DNA of 64,000 bases, taken from contig CAMXCT020000513.1 of assembly GCA_947184155.2 (NCBI GenBank), forward strand, positions 411,453 to 475,452. Direction: 5' to 3'. The notes below the pieces were generated by a model, which had not been told where the DNA came from, did no database searches, and saw only the letters and a program-made list of their open reading frames with translations. This DNA is from Cladocopium goreaui (lineage: Eukaryota > Sar > Dinophyceae > Suessiales > Symbiodiniaceae). Numbering within the stretch: the first letter of the stretch is position 1; each line of letters starts with the position of its first letter. A program made the translations under genes and the position numbers. Positions 23,716 through 33,133 of the stretch are shown one piece after another.

Positions 23716-24245
23716 TGAAAATTGGTGATGGAGACCTTTGTGAATAGCCCCCCACAAAATTGAAGGGGGCAAACATAAATCAAAAATTGCTACATCTATT
23801 CCATGGCACCACCTGTGCCACCAACTATTGCTGGGCTTCGGCTTCGTGTGGACATGGCTTGTAGGCTAACATGGCATCATATCAGAACAATGATAGAACC
23901 TGTATATGAGAAGTTCTTAACATATTGTCTTTGAAATTATTGGATATTTAGCACATCTGGCAGCTTCGATCTGAATGGCTGGGAAGAGGCCAAGGACCTG
24001 GTTCCACTTGAGAAAGGACCTGGTTCACATGGTCAATTTATATATATATATATAGTAGTATGAATTTATCACCCATGAATTGGGGGCAATTAGCCCCCCC
24101 CAACCCGGACAAGCCTTCAATTTCAGATGAGACGTAGAACATGAGCTGCGGACAAAACTCAGACATAGACAGACACACATACTCTCATACTTTCATACTT
24201 ATACGTACTTACGTACGATATATTCTTATGAGAAGTTTGGAGTCA
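23716..24245. other. Upstream region of the long minus-strand gene
   Basis: Probably the 5' flank of the minus-strand gene. It includes a short TA run near 24,040. No exon, promoter motif or splice-leader acceptor could be assigned with confidence. Confidence 0.3.
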
Positions 24246-24249
24246 CTGA

Positions 24250-25035
24250 CACGGGAAAGTCAAAACATGTTTTTCATTTTTTCGTTTTGGCTTTCATGGC
24301 GTTTATCATTTTCGTTTTCATTGTTTTTAATTTTAGAATTTTGTTTTCATTGTTTCATTTCTAAATTGTGTTTTTAATTTCAAAATGTGGTTTCCGTTTT
24401 TGTTTTCATGTGTTCATGTCGTTCATTAACTTCTCCCAGCTGCATTTTCCATTCCTGGATCTGTTGGCGCCATTTTGCGTCTTGGGCCAAAGGTTAAAAA
24501 GGTCCTTAGATCCCACGTCCAGGGTCCCAGGACCCAGGCTTCCGGATGTGGGCCGCGGTGGTCCCCAGCTAGCACCGGGTACCCAACTAGGAGGTCCGCA
24601 TTTGGTGGCTCAAATCCCGGAAATTGCCAAACTACAAAAGACTAAAAAAAGTTTTTTTTCAGTTTTTCTTTTGTTTCTTCATTTTGTTTCGCCTTCTTTT
24701 TCTTGCATTTTTTCCATCATTGGTGTCTAGAGATCTGTTTCTGAAGACGATGTTTGTATTTTTAGCTGCTTGTTTTCAATTTGGTTCTCTTGGCTCGGAA
24801 ATTTGAACTAGTATGCAAGACATGTACTACTTGTAAAACTGTTGAAAACATGTTAAACCATAGGGAACACATTCAAACCAACCAAAGAAAAAACAAATTA
24901 GGACATGAAAAAAAAGAAAGCAAAAAAGCAAATGAAAACCAAAATGAGAAAATGAAAACGAACATGAACAAAATGAAAACAAACAACGAAATTTTGCAAA
25001 ATTATAAAACGTGACGAACGAAATAAAACAAAACA
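24250..25035. repeat. T-rich arm and A-rich arm facing each other
   Basis: About 24,260-24,440 is a T-rich tract of TTTTCGTTTTCATTG type, and about 24,880-25,030 is an A-rich tract of AATGAAAACGAACATG type. The second resembles the reverse complement of the first, so the pair forms a loose large inverted repeat around a GC-rich centre (24,470-24,620) of unknown nature. Low complexity weakens the claim. Confidence 0.45.
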
Positions 25036-25239
25036 AGATGTAAGCCAGGAACCCGAATGTATTCACGTTCTTGGATCACGAGTACAAACCTCTGCAATAG
25101 GAAAACAAACCTTTTTTTTCTCACGCGTCGTGCGCTCACATCGTCTCAGCGAAGGCACCTGATCAACAGTTCACAAAGAGACAGCTAACGCACAAAGGCG
25201 CGCATGGAAAACATCGCTTGTACATATTTTCCCTGTTAC

Positions 25240-25402
25240 CAGTCTGCAGTGTGGAGTGTAAAGTGTAGAGTGTGGAGTGGAAAGTGTAGAGTGTGGAGTG
25301 TGGAGTGTAAAGTAAGGAGTGTGGAGTGTAAAGTGTGGAGTGGGGAGTGTAGAGTGTGTAGAGTGTGGAGTGTCTGGAGGGTGTAGAGTGTAAAGTGTAG
25401 GA
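25240..25402. repeat. Short minisatellite (GTGGAGTGTAAA)n
   Basis: Tandem GTGGAGTGTRRA-type units of 9-12 bp immediately before the 41-bp array. Confidence 0.9.
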
Positions 25403-27008
25403 CGTCCCAGTACTACTTTGTACTACAAAGCTTGCACAAAGCACTTCCCAGTACTACTTTGTACTACAAAGCTTGCACAAAGTCCTTCCCAGTACTTCTT
25501 TGTACTACAACGCTTGCACGAAGCACTTCCCAGTACTACTTTGTACTAGAAAGTTTGCACAAACTACTTCCCAGCACTAGTTTGTACTACAAAACTTGCA
25601 CAAAGCACTTCCCAGTACTACTTTGTACTACAAAGCTTGCACAAAACACGTCCCAGTACTACTTTGTACTACAAAGCTTGCACAAAACACTTCCCAGTAC
25701 TACTTTGTAGTACAAAGCTTGCACAAAGCACTTCCCAGTACTACTTTGTATCACAAAGCTTGCGCACTTCACTTCCCAGTACTTCTTTGTACTACAAAGC
25801 TTGCACAAAACACTTCCCAGTACTTCTTTGTACTACAAAGCTTGCACAAAACACGTTCCAGTACTACTTTGTACTGCAAAGCTTGCACAAAACACTTCCC
25901 AGTACTACTTTGTACTACAAAGCTTGCACAAACCACTTCCCAGTACTACTTTGTACTACAAAGCTTGCACAAACTACTTCCCAGTACTACTTTGTACTAC
26001 AAAGCTTGCACAAAGCACTCCCCAGTACTACTTTGTACTACAAAGCTTGCACAAACTACTTCCCAGTACTACTTTGTACTACAAAGCTTGCACAAAGCAC
26101 TTCCCAGTACTACTTTGTACTACAAAGCTTGCACAAACTACTTCCCAGTATTACTTTGTACTACAAAGCTTGCACAAAACACGTTCCAGTACTACTGTGT
26201 ACTACAAAGCTTGCACAAACTACTTCCCAGTACTACTTTGTACTACAAAGCTTGCACAAAGCACTTCCCAGTACTACTTTGTACTACAAAGCTTGCACAA
26301 AAAACTTCCCAGTACTACTTTGTTCCACAAAGCTTGCACAAAGCACTTCCCAGTACTACTTTGTACTACAAAGCTTGCAAAAACTACTTCCCAGCACTAC
26401 TTTGTACTACAAAGCTTGCACAAAACACGTTCCAGTACTACTTTGTACTACAAAGCTTGCACAAAACACTTCCCAGTACTACTTTGTACTACAAAGCTTG
26501 CACAAAGCACTTCCCAGTACTACTTTGTACTACAAAGCTTGCACAAAGCAATTCCCAGTACTACTTTGTACTACAAAGCTTGCACAAAGCACTTCCCAGT
26601 ACTACTTTGTACTACAAAGCTTGCACAAAGCACTTCCCAGTACTACTTTGTACTACAAAGCTTGCACAAAGCACTTCCTAGTACTACTTTGTACTACAAA
26701 GCTTGCAGAAACTACTTCCCAGTACTACTTTGTACTACAAAGCTTGCACAAAGCACTTCCCAGTACTACTTTGTACTACAAAGCTTGCACAAAGTCCTTC
26801 CCAGTATTTCTTTGTACTACAAAGCTTGCACAAAGCACTTCCCAGTACTACTTTGTACTAGAAAGTTTGCACAAACTACTTCCCAGCACTAGTTTGTACT
26901 ACAAAACTTGCACAAAGCACTTCCCAGTACTACTTTGTACTACAAAGCTTGCACAAAGCACTTCCCAGTACTACTTTGTACTACAAAGCTTGCACAAAGC
27001 ACTTCCCT
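25403..27008. repeat. 41-bp tandem array, about 39 copies
   Basis: Unit about TTCCCAGTACTACTTTGTAC followed by TACAAAGCTTGCACAAAGCAC. Copies differ mainly at the end (AAGCAC, AAACTAC, AAACACG). Each unit contains the perfect palindrome CTTTGTA-C-TACAAAG and an AAGCTT site. The unit has no stop in any plus-strand frame, and 41 is not a multiple of 3, so all three plus frames stay open for 360-480 codons. These frames are therefore not evidence of a protein. Confidence 0.95.
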
Positions 27009-27059
27009 GCCACGCAAAACGGCATGACAACCTGCTTGGAAACCCTCAAAAAGGAGAGG

Positions 27060-27120
27060 TTTCGCAGCTTCCCCCATAGACGCGACGACGACGCGACGAC
27101 GACGCGACGAGCAACTCAAG
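27060..27120. repeat. Short GACGACGCGACG repeat
   Basis: About four 12-bp units, GC-rich, between the 41-bp array and an AT tract (27,235-27,275). Confidence 0.8.
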
Positions 27121-27278
27121 GCGAACAAGGGTCCAGCCCCCAGACCCCCAGACTATAAACGGGAACCCTTCGTGACGCATTCGGGAAAAACATCATGAAA
27201 AAAAAACTTTTCCAGTCCCCAGCTTCCCCGGCAATAATATATAATAATAATAATATATATATATATATATATTTTTTA

Positions 27279-27445
27279 ATAAACCATACCCATACTTTCT
27301 CATGTATAGTATCTCTCCTTTCTAGGTCACTTTCTAATGTTGTTTACTTTTGGCTCAAGATGTCAAAAAAGGGCCCGCTGCCCCTTGGTGTCGCTGTGTT
27401 TGTTTTCTTGCGCTTTTGGGGGAGTTAATCAACGTGTCAACTGGT
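27279..27445 (+). repeat. Direct repeat, left copy, with spliced-leader-like core
   Basis: Aligns in direct orientation with 32,873-33,050 over about 170 bp. Shared blocks: CTTTCTCATGTATAGTATC, a TTTTGGC(T/C)CAAGATG block and TTGGTGTCGCTGTGT. TTTTGGCTCAAG at 27,348-27,359 equals the last 12 bases of the conserved dinoflagellate spliced leader. The two copies bracket a decayed copia-like gag, so they may be LTR remnants or two insertions of one retroposed sequence. Confidence 0.65.
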
Positions 27446-27925
27446 TATCGTCCGCATTGGCTTTTTGATTGTTGGTGCTTGTGTGTTTTGAACCCCAAAA
27501 TCAAATTTCACACAGCGGTGGGGTGCCGTAAAGTTTGAAACGCGCATGGATCCCCGCCTTTGCTGTTGAAAGCTCACGACATCATTGATTGAGTTCATCA
27601 TAGTTTTTGCCTAAGCTCTGTTTTCTGCACTGCTTGGTTTTAAGATCCCCCTTGGTTGAAGCCCTATTGAATGGAAGAACCCATGTCCCGCATGAAATGG
27701 AAAAACCAGGATCATTTCATAAACGGCCCATTTCGGAAAACTGAGCAAAAAACCTTTAAATTTTGGTGCCATGTTGGGCCATCCATTTCATACAAGGGGG
27801 GGTGGTGAATCCACTACTATATAAAGCTGTAGTTTTCTTTGGACCCAGTAGCCCCAAAATTGGCGTTTCCATAATATAAATGTTACTCTTTTTTCCACAC
27901 CTGCCAGGCGAGGGTTGTTAGATTT
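27446..27925. other. Unassigned sequence
   Basis: No exon recognised. It includes recurring short words such as CCATTTCAT and CCATAATATAAA, which return further downstream. Confidence 0.3.
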
Positions 27926-28025
27926 TCTCAGAGTTGTTCTCCTCCTTCTCCTTCTCCTTCTCCTTCTCCTTCTCCTCCTCCTCCTTCTTCTCCTTCTCCT
28001 CCTCCTTCTCCTCCACCACCTCACC
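27926..28025. repeat. CTTCTC polypyrimidine repeat
   Basis: A CTTCTC/CTCCTC tract of about 100 bp. The poly-Arg and poly-Leu frames crossing it are artefacts of the repeat. Confidence 0.9.
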
Positions 28026-28129
28026 CTTCACTTCCATGTCCACTTCCGCCTTGCCAACTCTTCGCCAAGCTCTTCGCCAAGCTCTTCGCCAACTTCCGCA
28101 CGCAGTGGCCACTGCTGGACCTCAACTGC

Positions 28130-28328
28130 AAGGGTGTGAGCGCACTGGGCACCGCTGGACCTCAACCTGGGACCTTCCGAGCTCAGTGAGCACCGCTGGA
28201 CCTCAACCTGGGACCGTCCGAGCTCAGTGAGCACCGCTGACCGCAACCTGGGACCCTCCGAGCTCAGTGAGCACTGCTGGACCTCAACCTGGGACCCTCC
28301 GAGCTCAGTGAGCACCGCTGGACCTCAA
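28130..28328. repeat. Second 41-bp tandem repeat, about 4.5 copies
   Basis: Unit about GAGCACCGCTGGACCTCAAC then CTGGGACCCTCCGAGCTCAGT. The unit length matches that of the array at 25.4 kb but the sequence is unrelated and GC-rich. Confidence 0.85.
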
Positions 28329-28745
28329 CGGCCAGATAGAATGCCAGAAGATATGCCAGATAGAATGCCCGATAGAATGTCAGAAAGAATGCCAGAAGAT
28401 ATGCCAGATAAAGTGCCAGAATGTTTGCCAGATAGAATGCCAGAAGATATGCCAGATAGAATGCCAGAAGGTATACCAGATAGAATGTCAGATAGAATGC
28501 CAGAAGGTATGCCAGATAAAGTGCCAGAATGTTTGCCAGAACATATGCCAGAAGATTTGCCAGATAGAATGTCAGAAGATATGCCAGAAGATATGCCAGA
28601 TAGAGTGCCAGAAGATATGCCAGAACATATTGCAGAAGATATGCCAGGTAGAATGCCAGAAGATATGCCAGATAGAATGCCAGAAGACATGCCAGATAAA
28701 ATGCCAGTAGATATGCCAGAGAAAGTGCCAGCAGATTTGCCGGTA
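28329..28745. repeat. Tandem repeat reading (MPEDMPDR)n
   Basis: ATGCCAGAAGATATGCCAGA-type units of 12-24 bp, about 17 copies. Units are multiples of three, so the plus strand is open for about 200 codons and the minus strand is open too. No flanking exon supports coding. Confidence 0.85.
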
Positions 28746-29502
28746 ACAAAACGTATAGATGTCATGTTGGGGCTAACTCGAAGTAAAGTAATTTATATAA
28801 TCATTTTTTATGTGGTCTGGAATATGGTTACCATAATATAAAAGTAATCAGGTCGGATGGAGAATCATTAAAATTCAATCAGGGTTGATGTGTCAATTAT
28901 GTAGCCTTCCATTTCAAAACAATGATGATCCACCTGCCTTTGTGATCCATTGGGGTTTCGGTTCTGGATCTTGGGCCCCCAAATGGGTTTTATGAAATGG
29001 AACGTCTTGAAATATAACATAAACCCAATTCGAATTTCATTGGGAACACCTGATAGCAGTTCCATTTTATAGAAGGGGAACTTCACAAGCACCTATGTTG
29101 TTTATAAAACGGATGGTTCGAGTGTGATAACGTCTCCTAACATAAGCAGTAAAGATATCTTCGAACGACCCCCTCAAGATGCAACCCGTTCCACAATATA
29201 TAAATCAAATTTTCTTGGTTTCAAGATTTCTTTTTACGCCATTTCCATAACATAGTGAGGGGACATTTTTTTGCATATCCGGTCCTTTGGGTAGCACAAC
29301 AGTGATATTCCATAATATAAAACACCCAAAAAGGATCCATTCCATAAAAAAAACCCGCGCCCCACGACTACATAAACCAAATTTTTATGGAATTGTGGGG
29401 TAAGGGTGCTTACCCATCAACCAAGGGGGATGTTTTAAGCATTCTGGACTTACAGGTTTACGTGTCCTTTGCTAAACGGATCTTGCAGGACGTTAGAAGA
29501 AC
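28746..29502. other. Unassigned sequence before the gag remnant
   Basis: Contains repeated short words (CCATAATATAAA at about 28,828 and 29,312; TTCCATAA). It may be the 5' untranslated part of the retroelement remnant. No coding exon recognised. Confidence 0.3.
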
Positions 29503-31530
29503 ATGTCAGAACAGAACTCGTCTTCGTTGAGCCTTTCTTCCGACTCAGTGGATGTTCCTGGTTGTACGGTGACAGCTCATTCATCGGCTAGCCGAAGTTC
29601 ATCAGAGACTCCCACGGGGCGATCTGCGAAAGCCAACTCAGGAGTTTTGATCTTGTAAGACGGAACATGTCCGAAGTGATCAAAAGTTTACCGAAGCTTC
29701 AAGATAAAGGAGAAAGTGTTGCAGCTGTTCCCTCAGTCCACGCAGCCGGTTCGATATCACAGTCTTCACAATTCCCATCAGACGATCCGTCAATGCGACC
29801 TAAAGTTTCGGTTCACAACGTCATCGAGCTTCAAGACCAAAGGTCTCAGCAGTTGAATGTTGGGGTTGAGTCATTGGTTTTTGCAAACATGGTGGCAGAA
29901 CATGGCAGAACCCCGTAGGATCATACAAGAGTGTGAAGACAAAGTTCAGGGTTTGGGTTTGGAGATATAGCCTAGGAGATCTATAGGCAGGCTTGTGTTC
30001 GCATCCAAGAACTTGTGAACGTTGCTGAGGGTTTGTATCACACCAATTGCAATCAGGCCTCTAGCATGGATCAGCTTTCTATGGAAGTCCAGTCAGCTCG
30101 AGCTCAGCTTGAAGACCAAATCCATCAGAATAAGTTCATGGTGAATATCCTGAATCAGAATCAAAGCATGATGTTGCAACTTTTCCACACCGAGCCCAGG
30201 ACGTCAAATGTCCAGAACCTGCTCGGCCACAAAGATGCAGAGCTTTCCAGTTTGATGGCTGAAGTGACTTTGCTACAGCCCAACAATTCCCGGCTTAAGG
30301 AGAGTGGCTGCGCTAAGCACCGCTCCAACTGTCGCGGCGTGTGCAGGAGTGCAGGTATAGCAGGTTCCTCCGAGTTGTGATGTCGTCGGGCCCAATACTT
30401 CTGATGGTGTCGTTGGCCATTGGTCTTTTTTGAGCGACGCATGGACTCCATGATGATGTATGCCGTTCAGAGTTTATCGGACAGACCGAGAAACATTGGG
30501 CATAGTGGCATGGACCCAAACACAGGAAACCCCAATTCTGGCAATCCACCTCCCGCCTTCAGGTCTTCAAATGCCACCTGGATTTCCTTGACCCCCGCCG
30601 GATGAATGTGACTGACCTGATGATGAGGAGGGTGAATCAGATGAGATGGTAGCTGAAGATAAATCTTGAAGGGATACTGAAAATTCCTGTGCGCTGCAGG
30701 AGCGGAGTTGGAACTTGTTCCTAGCATTGCAGCCGATTTCCGGTTGTGGAAAACACACCGATGTTGATATTGGGTCGTTTGGATATCAGCGGAATCGACT
30801 ATTTGACTTCATCGGTTACCCAGGCCGTCAGAGCAGACTCAGCGCAGCAATGTGCGGACTCCTCAGGTTTGGTCCGCAGGTTAAATCGTGGGTTGGCGTC
30901 GGAATTGATCAAGAGCATGAAGAGCGTGCCAGAATTTCAGTTTAAGGTTCAGGGTTATGTCGAAAGCTGCGCTCGACAGGGAGTAGCTCCTCGTGGCAGA
31001 GCCGTTGTTCACATGATTTCCAGGCATTTTGACTTTGATCGTGTCCGAGGGTCGCTGCTTACTCAGCCAGTGTTTTTGGTTGAATTGAACGGACGGATAC
31101 CCAGTGTCCGATTTGCAGGTTTTCTCGTCCAACCTCATTGTCATGACAGTTCTCAATTAAATGCCAACGGAACAATGGCCCAACCAAAGGATGCTTGAGA
31201 ATTCCTTCTGCGATCTCAGGACTGTTCGTCGTTTGGAAAGAGTGATTGATAAAATCAAAAATTCCATTGAAAACCGCATGAGGGGGGAATTTGACTATTT
31301 GTCGGATAAGTTGCAGGAGTTCTTGGTGCAGTGCAGGAACGTGAGGATTTGAACGCCCGTTCAAAAGAACAGTCCTTGCGAAGCCCCAAGAAGGCCAATC
31401 AGCTCAAGCGGAGAGCCCCTGTGGTGACCGGTTACTCCTCCCGTAGCTGCAGCGGTTAGCGCGCCGAAACCTAAAGGTGGTCCAAATTCAAGTAGCTTTC
31501 AGTGATGAACGACTTGTTGGTTGCAATTCG
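29503..31530 (+). pseudogene. Decayed Ty1/copia-like gag
   Basis: The frame starts MSEQNSSSLSLSSDS and is interrupted by several stops and frame changes. Recognisable gag blocks of dinoflagellate copia-type elements follow: a helical block (SMDQLSMEVQSARAQLEDQI), then MKSVPEFQFKVQGYVESCAR, QGVAPRGRAVVHMISRHFDF and DRVRGSLLTQPVFLVELNG near 30,915-31,095, and in another frame PTEQWPNQRML and RTVRRLERVIDKIK near 31,160-31,260. No intact protease, integrase or reverse transcriptase was found downstream. It is a dead element, lying between the spliced-leader-like direct repeats. Confidence 0.7.
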
Positions 31531-32872
31531 CCAACAGGGGGGATGGCTTGTGTTGGAAGTTTCCTGTGCCGCAAGTAAGTTGTAAAAGGATGCGCCGCTC
31601 TAAGAGCGCAGCCGCATGATCTTTCAAAGATCATTCGTGGGTTGCCCCAGTCCTGGACACATTGGCCGGCATCTTGAGTGTCGGCTGTTAAACAACTTGA
31701 TGAGGTGATCCCATCAAACTAGTTGGTCCTTCTTTTGTGATGGCCAACTTTTACCTGTCGCTTGGTTCGACGGGTAAGTCCTGTCGTAGATGACCAGCGC
31801 ATTCTGTTCCCTAAGCCTGGTTTATGCAAGCTTGTGTCTCTGTAGGACTCTCTAAAGCTAAGCCAACATCCCCATAGAGCTCAGGTGGATTTTGTGTACG
31901 GGCCGTCACTAAGTTTCAGCCTGAACTTCCTTGACCTTAAAGCAGCGGCTTCACAGTGGCTTGTACTAAGTATATTGTCCACTTTGCATTCATGATGCCC
32001 TTCGGTTTTGTGCCAATGGCCGATATTCTTGGACTTCCTGTGGATTCGCCGCAAAGGGTTCTTTGCTAAGCATTGGGCTTGTCACAACTGCACTGGTGGA
32101 AGTTGCGTGCCTAGCCACTTCGTTCACCATACAAAGGTTTGCCGCCAACAGTCCAAACTAAGTTTGACTTGAAGGTTAAGCCAAGGTGGATGTAACTAAT
32201 TTCCATCTACTGCTTAAAGTTTCAAGTAAGCCGTTCTTTGCTAGCTTCGTTTGCAGTTCGATCCACTGGATTTTTGCCCAGCGATGTCCTTGGATTTCTT
32301 TGGACTTTCACTGTCTTTCTTCAGCCTTGTGTTCGCGCCTACTGGGGTCTGGCTGTTTCCAAGACTTACATGTCACAGACATTTTGTAAAGAGTTTAGCA
32401 TCTCGTGACCTGGATTCAGCATATACTTTTGTTAGTAGGAGCTTTGGTAGCTATTGTATAGACGACTGACTTACTTGTGCTCAAGTCAGATAGTCATCAC
32501 ATGGGCGCAGCAAAGCTTCATCTATGCTTTTCCTAGTGTCGGTTTTTCCGAGTCATCTTCGCTTGGATTTCCTGCATCGGTAATTGAATGGCATCCATTA
32601 AGGATCGCATTGAGTCTTCTTTGGATTTCCGTTTTCCCCGCGTAATGGAGACTGGCTGCCGCGTCGCCGCTCCCACACTCGAGCATCGGCAATTAAGCAT
32701 CCGTTCGGTGCACGCACAGCAATCGTCAGGCATGGTTCAGTGAATGTCTTGCCATTCTTGCCTGTAATTAGCTGAGCTATGAGGCAGTTGAATTCTGTGA
32801 TTCATCTCCGGTAGGTTGTAATTCTGTGATTCACCCTGTGCAGTTCATAATAAGGGGGTTGAAAGTTTTGGG
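31531..32872. other. Degenerate downstream part of the retroelement region
   Basis: No open frame with recognisable pol motifs. A possible decayed zinc-knuckle/basic stretch lies near 31,580-31,650. Otherwise unassigned. Confidence 0.3.
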
Positions 32873-33050
32873 GATTAACCATATTCGTACTTTCTCATGT
32901 ATAGTATCCTTCCTTTCTGGGTCATCACTTTCTTCTAATGTCGTTTACTATTTTGGCCCAAGATGCAAAATCAGGTCCGCCGCCCTTTGGTGTCGCTGTG
33001 TCTGTTTCCTTGCGTTTTTTTTGGGAGTTATAACCAACATTTCAACTACG
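32873..33050 (+). repeat. Direct repeat, right copy, with spliced-leader-like core
   Basis: Partner of 27,279-27,445. ATTTTGGCCCAAG at 32,950-32,962 is one base off the end of the dinoflagellate spliced leader and is preceded by CGTTTACT, close to the CGTAGCC of the leader. It ends about 80 bp before exon 3 of family copy I. Confidence 0.65.
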
Positions 33051-33133
33051 AGCACACATATATGATTGTATAATATAGAGGTGTATATCTGGCACTCTTC
33101 TGCCCTCCTACAAGGGCCTTGTTGGTTGCCCAG

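Noticed and set aside
24470..24620. tRNA-derived SINE with a B-box-like GGCTCAAATCCC
   Set aside because: No A box at the right distance, no tRNA fold and no poly-A tail or duplication could be identified.
25403..27008. CRISPR-like array
   Set aside because: The units are contiguous with no unique spacers, and the surroundings are eukaryotic.
25403..27079. Plus-strand open frames of 360-480 codons
   Set aside because: They run through the 41-bp satellite, which lacks stops in all three plus frames; the repeated peptide is a by-product of the DNA repeat.
27788..28139. Poly-Arg and poly-Leu peptides
   Set aside because: Produced by the CTTCTC repeat.
28227..28841. 204-codon frame reading (MPEDMPDR)n
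   Set aside because: Made by a triplet-multiple tandem repeat; the opposite strand is equally open and no exon or splice context supports it.
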